From positions 60,294,589 to 60,358,588 of the forward strand of contig NC_069124.1 in NCBI RefSeq assembly GCF_026914265.1: a stretch of DNA of 64,000 nucleotides, read 5' to 3'. The stretch is from Mya arenaria (Eukaryota > Mollusca > Bivalvia > Myida > Myidae). Position numbers and translations under genes: made by a program. Below are positions 10,501-22,900 of this stretch, one piece after another (the first letter of the stretch is position 1; each line of letters starts with the position of its first letter). The notes beneath the pieces were generated by a model. The model was not told where the DNA came from. It saw only the letters and a program-made list of their open reading frames with translations, and searched no databases.

Positions 10501-13500
10501 ACAACGTGTCGCGTGCAAGACCCATGTGCCCTCCTAAAAGGTCAATGTTACATTTAGAGTTTAATGATTATAAAATGCTGTAAATATGCACATAGAATAT
10601 AAGTATCTTCCATGGCCGAGAGTGTAAGATAGCTTCATCCCAACCCGAGCGTAGGGTGTTTGGCGGAAACGAGGTATACCAAGTTTCCGCAGAACACCCT
10701 GCGCGATGGATGTGATGAACCTATCTTACACAAGCGGCTATGGTAGATGTAAAATTGTATTTTTTCGTTTGAACTCTTTTGAGCGTAGTGAAAACAAATG
10801 CGTATAGATTTGCGATAATTCGTGGTTGTCATGGATATGCGCGCAGTGATTCAGATAATATTAAAAGTCAAATGGTTCCTGAAATAGTTCTGAGTAGAGT
10901 GCAGCATTATTTCTTAAATACAGCGTGAAAACTTTTTCATGATACCATTTGAAGCGAGAAATAATAAATAAGGATACTGAATATTGTCACAAGACAAGGT
11001 TTCCATGATGCTACAGACGAGGGTCTTCAACAAGGGGGGTAATTGTATGATGACAATAAAAAGGAGTTCCATACGGGTACTTGTTTTCTTTTTGCCCGTG
11101 GGCAAGATTATAAGTATCTTCCATGGCCGAGAGTGTAAGATAGGTTCATTCCGACCCGAGCGTAGGGTGTTTTGCGGAAACGAGGTTTGCCGAGTTTCCG
11201 CAAAACACCCTGCGCGAGGGTCGGGATGAAACTATCTTATACGAGCGGCTATGGTAGATGCTTTTTCTCCCACCTCAGTTAAACAAAATTAATTAAAAAA
11301 TTATTTTTTGCTGGAACTCTTTTGTGCTTAGTGAAAATAATTGCGTATGAATATGCGATAGCACGTGGTTGTCATGGATACGCGCGCAGTGATCCAGTTA
11401 ATGTTAATAGTCAAATCGGTCCTTTTATATAGTTCTAAGGAAAATGAAGCATTATTTCTTGAATGGTGCGTGAAAACTGTTTTATGGTGACAGTTGAAGC
11501 GAGAAATAATTAATTAGCGTTCTAAATATTACCAGAAGACAAGCTTTCCTTGATGCTACTGACGGTCCAGTCTTCAACAAGGGAGGTAATTATATTGTGG
11601 TGACCGTTAAAAAGGAGTTCCATACGGGCATTTTGTCTTCGCCCGTGGGCAAGATAAGAATATCTAGCATGGTTAAATTATTGGATCTACTTATCTGAGG
11701 TGGGAGAAAAAAAATTCTAGCATGGTTAAATTTTTGGATCTACTTATATGAGGTGGGTGAAAGCGTATTCGCGTATGGGCTGTAACCGTGTCATGCCATT
11801 GAGATTTTTCAATTTTCATAAAGACGTCATGTCGGTTGCAAAACCCATGCCCCTACCTCTCACTGCATCCGTTATCCACGCCTGGGGTCAAACAACATGG
11901 GACCAGCATATGCTTATAGTATGTGATAGCTCTTCTTGATTGTAAGCATATTAGTAATTGTATAATGCACCAGTCAACTGTAGCCACGCCCCACCTCCAC
12001 CCCCACCCCCAGGTTCGGGGGTATACAGGAGATAGCGGTGGAAATGGGCCGTGTTTTACCTTCCAGCTGGCCCCGCAGTGCCGTGTGATAGCTGTGGTTT
12101 TGTTTGCGCGCCGAAAATAGCGGCAAATGTGCCTTACCTTGGATGTCCACGTGGTGTGTGGGGCATTCGGCGAGGATTGTACCAGCAGTTTTTCCCCGAA
12201 GGACGGGGATTTTACCCGGGTTTGGCTAGACCAAAAGTCATAGACCTCGCTATTCCCCATACCTGGGCGGGGTTATACAAGGCGGCCGTCTGCCGATTAA
12301 CCACATTTTTTGCGGAGAGATATGAACAAGTATCACAGTTGTAGTCGTCGTTCTTGTGTTGGCGGAAACGGATATCTACTACGTAGTTTCAACTTCAGGT
12401 TCTCCGGGAGCTGTTGAACACGGAGGGGGTGGACATCAACATCACGGACGAACAGAGGCGGACTCCTCTACACTTTGCGGTCGTGACCAACAGACGCTCT
12501 GTCATACAGCTGCTTGTCGAACTAGGTATCAGGCAAAGCTATAACAACTGTCACAGAAAAAGCGTCGTATGTCAGTGAAATATCTATTTAATTAAGATAT
12601 CACTGACCTCTGCCAAAGTTTCTAATATATGTTGTTACTTAGCTTCATGAAATTCAATGAAAGGTTAAGATCTAGCATTGCTGTTAATGGTATGTTGAAA
12701 ACCCGTTCAGTCCAGTGTCTGCTTTGTTTAATGTAACCATGCAGCTTGCATAACAATAAAATAATACTGTTTGCATTCTCTATCCAGGTTGTAACATTGA
12801 TGTACAGGGCTGTAGTGGACGGACGCCACTGCTGGCCGCGGTCACATCTGACCAGCTAGACTGCGCGCGGATGCTCATTGGACTCGGGGCCGACCTCAAC
12901 CTTACCGGCAATAATGGCACTACACCGCTCTACCACATGTGCTCTCATAAAAAGCCAGTTCTAGAATTCATACAGCTACTGCTGTCGAGTATGTATCATT
13001 TTACTAACGATAGTGTTGCTCTCTAGTGACTCTGCAGAATGCCAGACTGATCTTGACCATTTGTAAAGTTGTGCTAGTAACAGAATGAAGTTATATTTCG
13101 AATACATTAGTCAAACGACGGAAATCTTAGAAATCACTGCAGAATACCAGAATGGTCTTGATCGCATATTATGTTTTGCTAATGGCAGGGTCAGGTTATA
13201 TTTCAAATGCATTAATCAAACTACGGAAATCTCAGAAAGTTTACAAAGTATGGATGCAGACTTTGAAGCCATGCGTGACTTTCCTTGTTTACAGAGAAAT
13301 GCAATGTGAACATAACAAACTTGAAAGGAGCCACCCCGCTTATGTGCGCCTGCTCCCTCCGGAACCTACCCCTCGTCAAGCTGCTGCTGGAACATGGGGC
13401 CAACATCAACCAGGTGAGGCAGCTTGCTATATTTCGAGCCCCTTCATAATATCTATAAATGAACGTTGTATAGTAGATAGGAGTCCGCCTCTCACCAAAG

Positions 13501-16500
13501 AGGTCGTGGGTTCTAGTCCAAACAAGGGCACTTTCTCTTTCTCTGGTAAACGACACTGGAAGGCTTTTCATCAAGAATTCTGGGAACTACTTTGTACCTA
13601 TGAGAGACTTTCCAAAGTGCAGTACTGTTGAAACTCTTTCCGTACAACATCTCTCCTTGGATTCGTGACGAAGATGTCTTATGGTTTCTAGACGCGATAG
13701 CGAGCTTGAGCATCTTATAGCTATCTACAACATTGAGCTAGACTTATTTTAATGTAACTTACTGATGAATGCAATAATTAACTTACTTCTCTTGATGAAT
13801 GTTACATAAAATTTATTCAAAGATACATATCCCTGAGTTTGCAACTAAGCAGATATATGAATATTTTAAAGCATTCAATAAATCAATGCGATATTATTTA
13901 TATGCATATAAAGAACATAAATTAACTTCGTATAAATTTCCAAATAAAATTAGTATTATAAATAAAGTTATATACAATGCGTTTTTCTTAAACTAAATGC
14001 ATAACGCACATACATTGCTAATTTTCTATTCACTTTAACTTGAACGGATTGAATACGTTCAACAAACTCATGCGCATTATATATATATAATAAAAGGATT
14101 AAGAGATCGCAAAATGAACAGACCACTTGTACCTCTGCAGGACTCATTTTTGCAGACGACGTCACATATACAGAAACTGCATACTCAAAAGATAATGCAC
14201 AAAGTCGAAAGAAAATGTTTGCTTACATTGACAACAGCTACTGAACAACCAAATAACATGGATATTTTACATGCACAGTATTATATCATATTACAGTATA
14301 GGGTACTTTTGAAATTTGTCAAATCTCATTTTATGTTTAAGGCAATGTATTATATTGATGATATACATGTTCAAGTATGTGTAAAATATAATTTTGGCTA
14401 GTTGAACTGATTTATTATGACTTTAATGAGCCTTTATCATCAAGGCAGTGTTTACATGTACACTAGTGGTTACTTTGTCGGTGTGCTCATATATTGCGTT
14501 ATTTCTAAGGTACATGACCTCCGGATAACATATTGTACGGGACATGTAGTCTAAATTGCAATACAACCATACCGTAGCATTACCTCTTAGTGTTGTGTAA
14601 TAACTGTAAAACAGCACAACATTGATATAAACGTGAAGTGGATATTTGGATGCCCATTTAACGATTCCACACTTTCTTTTTTTGGAGGTAGTGCCAACGA
14701 ATGTTTTTATCTTAGCTTACGGACAGTAAACGTACATTTATATAAAGCCTTCATCACTCAACCATGATTGTTAAGATTCTAGTTTGAAACAACACCTTGT
14801 AACACCGTGTTTTTGTATTGATAAACACGATTAGACTTCGTCGGGGGGGGGGGGGGGAATACAAAAAATAATACAAAACTAGATATATTCTGCTTTTTTC
14901 AGCGTGACGATAACGGTATGACGGCGATCGAGTTCTGCGTGGGACACAAGACCCGTCTGAGCTCCCTGCTACTCTGTCTCATACATAACGGCGCGGACAT
15001 CAACATTATTGACCGGAAGGGTGAATAACTCATAATTCATGTTGTGTCTTGAGCCTTCGCGGCATACAGTACAGTGCATATGTACGGTGTTGTTTAGCGA
15101 CCCGTTTTATCAAGGATCCAAGCAGCGATTTCGAGATGGTTTCAACAATGCAGTTCTACTGTTAAAACTCTCTGCTAAGTACAAACTCACACCTAGAATT
15201 CTTGGTCGTAGATCAACGACTTCTGTCATTACTTGAAGTAATTTTTAACGTGTAGACAAAATGTCTGAAATCATTAACAACTTTTTAAATTATCAACACC
15301 CAGTGTTTTTTTCTTAGACTGCATTAGTGTAAACTGAGATGTATTTAAACGGTACCGAATTGCACACCTGTATACCTTTGTATTCCAGGCCGTACATTGC
15401 TAGACATAGCGATAGAGAAAATGGTGCTGACCAACATCGTGGCGCTGCTGCTAGCTGATGTCCACCGTGATGCCGCCATTATGCAGCAAGAAAATGTACG
15501 CTGGAGAGGTGTTTGTGTATTAAGTAATTTAGGCCTTTTTTTAAATTATATGTTTTACGAACGGCCAGAGTTGTGAAGTGTCAGAGGAGGAGGAAATAAA
15601 AATAAAATTACATTTCTGGAATTTTATTTTTTGGTCAGGAAAAAACCCACACAGATTGAGAAAAGCAAAAGCTATGATGTATTCTTTATGATTTTCTATT
15701 TTAATGTCAAGTCAATATGTAAGTGTGTGCACATTTGTTTTTGCTTTATCTGACAAGTTCACTTCATATTTTCATTAATCACTTTAAAAATGCATGTTTT
15801 AATAGACAAGTGACATAAAAAAATCAACTATTTTCGGTAAATTTATTTGCCATTTAGAGTTTAAGGAATCGGCTATCACTTCACTGCTGTGTTGTCTTGG
15901 CTGCAAAGTGTCTGATACTAATTCACCAACCATGTCATTGTTACAGTAAGCAACAGAGCTTTTTAGTTTCTTTCTATACAGGGAATATTTATCCGCCAGA
16001 AACTAGCGATCCAGGAACTTGTAAATCAACTGATTATAGCTGTCTGATAAAAAAAAACTGTCTATCAAACAGTGATTCAAATAATACTAGTTGTCCATCA
16101 CACATTCTGTCCAACAAGCAGTCCAAACAACACTGGTGGTCCAACCAACACTTCCGGACCAACCATTTATAGTAACTGTTGTTCAACCAACAAGTATGGT
16201 CCATCCAATATAGCGGTCCAGTAAGCAATTGATGCCCAACCAACAATAGAGTTTCAACAGGCACTAGCTTACTACATCATGTTGCTACCAGTCTAGCAGC
16301 CCAACCGATTGTAGTAATGTTCTTCATTGAAAGTGATGGTCTCAGTAGATAACATCAGCATATTTGAATCATATCTGTAAAGAAAGGAATGGAACATAAA
16401 AAGTATATTTTTCATAAAAAAAAGTAAGTTACTCTCAGACTTATTTATGGATGGGTTTAAAGACAATCTGGACCCCGATTTAATTCCAGGCCTGTGTGTA

Positions 16501-17680
16501 TGTGACTAGTCCGGTGGCCATCATAATATTAAACATAACTAACTAGTAACAAATCATTCAGAAGCTGTCTTTTCTGAACCATCTACCCCACCCACCAGAA
16601 CTAAACTGTCCAGGTAAACAGTCAAGCGATTTATAGCTCATGACATTCAAATTATATCACAATAATATAATATGAACTCATTTAAATGACAATAAATAAT
16701 AACAAACCTGGAACGATAATTAGTCCATATTTATCGCTGTTGTTATACTTCGTTATAACCCGGAAATAAACCGGAAGTCATCCTGCCGCAAAGAATTATC
16801 CGGGTGAGCTAAAACCCGGTACCAGGTATCGATATCGAGAAAAGCCGTTATCACAGTTTATGATACCGGATTATGTTGATACCGTGTTATTTAAAGTATG
16901 CATTGGTTGTCAAATAGAAATTTATAACGGACCGTGGATACTTGGATTTGTCATCTGATATTAACCCTGATATCAACATAATTCGGTATCAGAAAGTGAT
17001 ACCGGATACTGTTGGATACCAGGTACCGGATACCAGGTTTTTAGCACCAGCCTGCAAATCCAATGAATGTTTTTCATTGGCTTAAACTTTTTCAGAAATG
17101 TTTACACCAATATTTTTTCAGCCCTCTTCTAATGATTTGCCGCGATAAAGTTTCATCGGCGGTAATAAAAAAAACGAAATCACAATTTTATTTCAAAAAT
17201 GGTTTTTTTTGAGCGGCGGTGTTCGTAAAACATAGAATCAAATAAAAAAAGGCCTATTAAATACTTCGGATACTTGGAAAACATTAAAGTTACTAAGTAC
17301 GTCTTGAATTATAAAACAATGAACATACGACCAATAGTTTAGACAATATATTGTTTGTCGCCGGTTCTTTGTACTCGGTATTTGAAGTCGCTGATGTGCT
17401 ATACATGTATCATTTCCCCCAGATTTTATACCTGTGTGACCGGTTGCCGGAGTTCAAGGCGTGGATAATTGAAGAGATACACACCCCACGCTCTCTGAAG
17501 CGCCTGAGTAGGGGCTACATAAGAGGTCAGCTGGGACCGGAAGGACTGGTGCGCGCTAGCAGCCTCGACCTACCCCGGGTGCTACAGGACTTCCTCTTGT
17601 GCCGGGACATAGGACCTAAAGATCTGGAGCCGTATTCAACAGCGTTCTTATCATTGACCTTACTCGTCATGCCTCAGTGA
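7560..17680 (+). CDS. Ankyrin repeat and SOCS box (ASB) protein
   Basis: Likely a substrate receptor of a cullin-5/elongin B-C ubiquitin ligase, cytoplasmic. Exons with matching phases: 7900-7997, 12399-12525, 12788-12988, 13295-13413, 14903-15020, 15389-15495 and 17423-17680 (TGA 17678-17680). A first coding exon is probably 7560-7714, from an ATG at 7560 to a GT donor at 7715. Several ankyrin units are visible, for example YAALHLAVIHSTYQ, RRTPLHFAVVTNRRSVIQLL, ARMLIGLGADLNLTGNNG and PLVKLLLEHGANINQ. The last exon holds a SOCS box: a BC-box-like SLKRLSRGYIRGQLG followed by the Cul5-box-like DLPRVLQDFLLCRD. The first exon is odd. Its ATG frame looks ankyrin-like (QIFRAIRYAAITG), but joining it to exon 2 needs a +1 shift to reach AGFDINTTFNG. 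I do not know which ASB member this is. Confidence 0.87.
8272..9085 (+). repeat. 17-bp minisatellite (ATACCACTAGATCACCT)n
   Basis: About 48 head-to-tail copies of ATACCACTAGATCACCT with scattered substitutions (AGGTCAC, AGATCATC and others) lie in the intron between the exons ending 7997 and starting 12399. The array degrades at both edges; isolated units continue to about 9360. The unit includes CTAG and GATC palindromes. Non-coding. Confidence 0.97.
9560..10600 (+). repeat. Array of about six 175-bp repeats
   Basis: Units recur about every 175 bp. Each has a GAGCTGTAACTTTG-like string (near 9590, 9725, 9900, 10070, 10245, 10425), a CGACGTGTCGCGT-like string and an AAGGTCAAGGTTAC-like string. 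A further stray unit lies at 11757-11860, and relatives at 58850-59150. The array runs directly into the hairpin element at 10599. It lies inside an ASB intron and is non-coding. Confidence 0.8.
10599..11655 (+). repeat. Tandem pair of a unit led by a palindromic hairpin
   Basis: Two direct copies, 10599-11108 and 11109-11655, each start with a roughly 150-bp hairpin. Its outer arms are CTTCCATGGCCGAGAGTG and its complement; its inner arms contain GTTTCCGC and GGAAACGAGG around a short centre. About 350 bp of similar flanking sequence follows. The second copy is followed by two tandem copies of a 50-60 bp tail (TCTAGCATGGTTAAATTATT) at 11660-11760. The same hairpin and tail occur at 58378-58590. 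A non-autonomous foldback element is likely. Confidence 0.8.
11960..12300. mobile_element. GC-rich inverted-repeat element, related to 20830-21025
   Basis: The left part (ACCAGTCAACTGTAGCCACG) matches the start of the copy at 20830 in the plus direction. The right part, 12110-12290, matches the body of that copy in the reverse direction, with shared strings such as AGCCAAACCCGGGTAAAAT read on the minus strand. Both copies are GC-rich against an AT-rich background and sit in introns. Open frames across it are side effects of base composition. Probably a non-autonomous transposon. Confidence 0.65.
13460..13650 (+). mobile_element. Probable tRNA-derived SINE fragment
   Basis: A B-box-like GTGGGTTCTAGTCCA at 13506-13520 follows an AGGAGTCCGCCTCTC segment of the kind found in molluscan tRNA-derived SINEs. 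The 3' body (ATTCTGGGAACTACTTTGTA) partly matches, in reverse, 15165-15210, which suggests another SINE tail there. Intron of the ASB gene. Confidence 0.5.
16803..17055. mobile_element. Foldback element rich in GATACCGG
   Basis: The left arm (from GAGCTAAAACCCGGTACC) and the right arm (read in reverse, GTGCTAAAAACCTGGTATCC) pair over roughly 90 bp with mismatches. Both contain GATACCGGA and ATTATGTTGATA. The centre, 16890-16960, is unpaired. It lies in the last intron of the ASB gene. A MITE is likely. Confidence 0.7.
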
Positions 17681-19055
17681 TTCCATTCAGTCAACTGGCT
17701 GGTTATGTTCACAGGTCAATACAACACTTGGTTTCTAATCTTAAAATGAAGTGAAATCTAGGCTGGTTATTAAATACAGCCTCTGACCGCCGTGTTGGTA
17801 GAGTGTGCATAGTTAAAATTAATTGTAGATATTTACGTGTTCTCCTGAGAATATTATACCCACATCTGTGATAGCCTGTTTGACTAGCAAATCCAGTGTC
17901 CATGGTATGGCAGAGGCATCAAGACGGATCGCGTTCGGGCAGCTCAACTAGATACAGTCATGATGTGTCCCCTCTGAATTAAGATATCCTCGGTCTACTC
18001 GTGTCGAGGCATAAATACATCTGTGAAATCGTGACATCTTTTGTTTGAGCACTGTTTGCAAACGCGTTGGGGCCATGAAGTATGTGCTACTTTTTGTGTA
18101 GTCTAAAATACATTTTATACTTATTAATCGCCCCTTCCCTGATATAGTTAATTTATAATGTATATCGATCTGGTCTCGTTGTTAGCACTTTATTCTAATT
18201 TTATTCATATCGTTAATCATTTATATTGATAAACAGAAAACAAACTGTTGAGAGTATGACAATATACATATGTACAGCGTAGAAGATGCTTTTAATTTCT
18301 CCATTATAGAAATCAAAAGTGCGTTTCTCGGTTACTAGTGTTCTTAGTGCGGGCCAATAAACATGCTATGTGTATAATGTATTTTAAGGACTCTAACCCA
18401 AATACCCCTGGTATGGGTTATTTAAATACTCTGACAGCTCTAACCTTCATGTTTATTTATTTATACCTGATTATACTAAATAATGGAGTGACCCTAAATA
18501 CACTTCGTATCTGTTGAAAAGTATGTCATTGATAATTATTGATATGTAAAATAAACGTCCCAAAGTGCAGCATACACAAGTGATAACAGTTGTATATTCG
18601 CTGTTTATATCAACTAAAATTGATCATAAAGAAACCTACATTGCAATAATTGTTGAAGGCCGTGAAAATTTGTTTGTTGTAATTTCTTGGTTATGTATTT
18701 ACATTTCTGCCTTTGCACACATAACCTTTTCAAATGTTACCTAAGTTATATGTTGTCACCCGGCATCGAGGATTCACAATATGTGTGTCGGAATACAGAA
18801 TAGTTGACGCCAATGTGTAAAAAACAGGTTTGTTTCCATTAACTTTCATATTTAAAATTTGCATATTGGTTGGTTTGGAATAGAATCGTGGTTCTTAAAA
18901 AATAGAAAGAAAGAGTAATGCTTACCTTCTTTCTGTATTTGATGGAAACAAAGAACTGGTTTTTTTGCATGTACCCTAACCCTATGGGAACAATTAAAGG
19001 CCCCCAATTAAACTGCATAATCGACGTTTCGGAAAAAACGTTGAGTCTTTTTAGT
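17681..19055 (+). other. ASB 3' UTR and intergenic DNA
   Basis: After the ASB stop the sequence is non-coding. A canonical AATAAA at 18356-18361 would give a 3' UTR of about 700 bases; another lies near 18551. From about 18400 to 19050 I see only AT-rich intergenic sequence. Confidence 0.5.
18356..18361 (+). promoter_or_regulatory. Putative ASB polyadenylation signal
   Basis: AATAAA, about 680 bases downstream of the ASB stop codon on the same strand. Positional evidence only. Confidence 0.4.
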
Positions 19056-19371
19056 CCGCTGGGACGCCAACTTCACGCCGCTAGGCCGCCAGACCGCTAA
19101 AATCACGCCGCTCGGCCGCTAGGCCGCTACCTTAACGCCGCTAGGCCGCCAGACCGCTAACTTAACGCCGCTAGGCCGCCAGACCGCTAACTTAACGCCA
19201 CTAGGCCACCAGACCGTTAACTTAACGCCGCTAGGCCGCAAGACCGCTAACTTCACGCCGCTCGGCCGCCAGGCCGCTAGGCCGCTAACGTCACGCCACT
19301 TGGCCGCTAGGCCGCTAACTTCACGCCGCTCGGCCGCTTACTTCACGCCGCTAGGTCGCTAACATCACGTA
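19056..19371 (+). repeat. 30-bp GC-rich minisatellite upstream of the ALDH gene
   Basis: About ten units of roughly 30 bp are built from GCCGCTAGGCCGCC and GACCGCTAACTTAAC. They vary by insertion of an extra GGCCGCTA step. The array is strongly GC- and CpG-rich in otherwise AT-rich DNA and ends about 610 bp upstream of the ALDH start codon. Confidence 0.93.
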
Positions 19372-19982
19372 CATTTTGTTTTGGCCTAAGCGTGTACGGT
19401 TATCATAATAGCATTATGGTGTGTGTTTGGTGTGATTGAGGAGTTCCCGCGATTGCAAAGGAGCCGAGAGCCTTATTGACAGTCACGGCCTTGAATAACC
19501 GTGATATCCAACAACTGTCCGCGTCTTGAATAATTAACGTCTTTGGTCGCCGAAAAGGTTAAATCACTTGAGTTAAATCAATCAAATACCAATTTTCACT
19601 TTCGACAGGTCAGACCATTTGAAGTTTGCGTTTGCACTGTCTTTAAAATGCCACGATATTTCAATTTATTTAGATCGTTTAGTTATTTTGTAGTTTGTTG
19701 ACTTCCAACGGTGAATGTTACATAAAGCACGCGATCAAAACTCACGCTCATATGAGCAGAAATATATCGTAACATCTTTTTTAAATAAAACTCAGCTTGT
19801 ACCAAACGATAGAAATTTATCGTCCGTAATATAGTTCAAGCTGCTTATCACAAACTTACACATGTAATCATAAATTATCTTGCTAGTCCCATTTTGCCGT
19901 CACTCGTTCAATGTCACTCGACACTCGTGTAGCTCTATCCGCCAGTTATCTTTCTTGCCGCCAGCAGTGAGTGCAAAAAAAC

Positions 19983-22900
19983 ATGGCGGAATTTCCAGCA
20001 CCGAACAAGAATCCGGAGATAAAATGCACCCAGGTAAGACGCATTTCCTTCCACTGCTTAATGCAAAACCGAATAGTATTCATATTTAACATAAAGTTGT
20101 TTACCTGAAAAATGGCGGTTTAAAAGTAAAATGTAAACTAGTCTACAAGCTGCTTCACTGCATTATCACGGTATAAACTAGTCATTGTAAAGCTGGCAGA
20201 CATGCTGGCAGAGTAGGGTAGTTTTTTTCACCTGCGAACTGCGACGTTTCGTGTAACATTCGTTTACTACTTCCTTGATAATCTGTCTTGTTTGTCTATG
20301 ACTATGACCAGTGAGACATTTTAGCTAGGAATATGAATTAGGACTCAAGTTAGGAAATGCATAGGATGTTTTATGAATATCGATCCGGGTCTACTTCAGG
20401 AAACTTGTTTCTTTCTTTCAGGTTTTCATCAATAATGAGTGGGTAAACTCCGTGTCCGGTCGGACATTCCCGACGGTGAACCCTGCCAATGGCGAGAAGA
20501 TTGTCGACGTCCAGGAGGGAGACAAGGTATGGTCGAACATGTATTTTAGCGCTGGTCTGAATACTTGACATGTGTAAAACAAGTTCGTGTCCGGTTTGAC
20601 GACGTCCCCTATTTGTTTTTGCAGCGACCGTAAACTGTTTTATTGTCAGCAGTCATTTTTTGACAGTTATTAGTTTCGCCTTTGGCAGTTTAATGCACGT
20701 TAAACACGCTTAAATTTACCCATGCAAAATTGCGACGGTTTTTAATGTGAAAATGATTTTAGGCCCACCTTTACTTAACCATCTATAACGAATTTCTCTC
20801 ATGCCTAAATGGAATGGTAATTATTCACCAGTCAATTGTAACCAGCCCCCCCCCTCCCCGGGGTCCGGGGAATAGCGGGGACTTTGACTTTCGGTCCAGC
20901 CAAGCCCGGGTAAGATCCTTGTCCTGCGGGGACGAACTGCTGGTAAAATCCCGTCACGCCCCCGCACCCCAGGGACTTTAGGTAAGGCCCATTCCCCGCT
21001 ATTTTGGGGAATGTCATAATATAAATACCGACATGACATTGCTCTGTGGTTTGGTTTTAACATGTATATGCTTCCAGACAAAAAACAAAGGTCACAGCCT
21101 TGACGGAACTTCGAGCGTCTCCGACCTTATCATTGTTTTGTAACATAATGCGACATTTGCCAAAAGGCAGACATTTGGTTCCACCATCAAAGCGTTCAGA
21201 AAATGACGTCAAAGAAAAAAAATCATATCTATATGATTTATGAAAGTCAAAATGCGGCGACATGTGTCTACGTTTGCAGTTTGTCTCTTAATTATATCAG
21301 TGCGTGATTTTAAACAACCTTCTTAAAGTGATACTCGTATCTAAAATCAATGAATACACATGTACAACAAACATAAATTTTATTTGATAAACCTTTAACT
21401 ACTTACTTGCATTATGGAAAATATTAATTACTGACAACAAGATTTTAACCGTGTATGTAATAGCTGAAAACTAACATTAAATAACTGATGGGAACGCAAT
21501 GAACAACTATCGTCTCATAAAAAAGAAATACTGTGTTTTCTGCATCTTTCTTTCAAATTAAACGCAGTATCCTTCATAAGAACTATTGTTTTTGATATTC
21601 ATTCATCCTTTCCGGTATATGAAAACAATTGTATTAATTGCTGTACTTGGGAGTGAGAGCGCATCTTTAATTAGATAACTTCACATACGACCCCTAAACC
21701 GAGCCACACTTCACCCACACATACATATAACGTTTTCCTCAGGCTGATGTCGACAAGGCAGTGGCGGCGGCGAAGGCAGCGTTCGAGCTTGGCTCCCCCT
21801 GGCGGCAGATGGACGCCAGTGATCGGGGACTGCTGCTCAACCGCCTTGCAGACCTGATAGAAAGGGATATTGGCTATATCGCTGTAAGTACATGTATACA
21901 TTGGTGCTGTAGCTGGTATGATTTCTGTTGATTCTGTGACATCATTTAAGTCTGCGTACATTCGTACAGGACATAGAACATCATTTACATATACATGTTC
22001 AAGTGCATTAAAAATGATTATAGGAACGCAAAACACACATTCATTTGGTATATAGTAATATTATAATAATAATAATATAATATAATATATATAAACAATT
22101 TGAAACACATCAATTGATAAAGGTTATATTCATTTGAACCTCTTTTATACAGCTTGTACATCTTGCTATTCCTTCATTCATCCATTCATTCATCTTCATG
22201 TGACGTGAAAGTTCTAGATATGTCATGCGTAGTAAATTTTTACATGTTTATGAGTAAACATCATGTGAGCGAATGCTTGTTAAGTGCAAGATATCAGTTG
22301 ATGAACTTTTTCTAATATATGCTTTAACCTCCTAGTGGTACACAGTCATCAATGCTGTTAAAGGTACGCGGGACACAAATAATGATACGCAGTGTGCAAC
22401 CCCTCAAAACAGTGCATACAGACACACGGGGGTAGGGGACTGTACCCACATAGTGCATACAAATACAAGGGGTTAGGGGACTGTACCCTCAAGGGCATAC
22501 AAGCACAAGGGGTAGGGGACTGTACCCTCATAGTGGATACAAGCACAAGGGGTAGGGGACTCTACCCTCATAGTGGATACAAGCACAAGGGGTAGGGGAC
22601 TCTACCCTCATAGTGGATACAAGCACAAGGGGTAGGGGACTGTACCCTCATAGTGGATACAAGCACAAGGGGTAGGGGACTGTACCCTCATAGTGGATAC
22701 AAACACAAGGGGTAGGGGACTGTACCCTCATAGTGGATACAAACACAATGGGTAGGGGACTGTACCCTCATAGTGGATACAAACACAAGGGGTAGGGGAC
22801 TGTACCCTCATAGTGGATACAAACACAAGGGGTAGGGGACTGTACCCTCATAGTGGATACAAACAAAAGGGGTAGGGGACTGTACCCTCATAGTGGATAC

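Noticed and set aside
11853..12344. Open frames of 65-135 residues across a GC-rich stretch
   Set aside because: They lie in an interspersed element shared with 20830-21025, differ between copies and show no domain.
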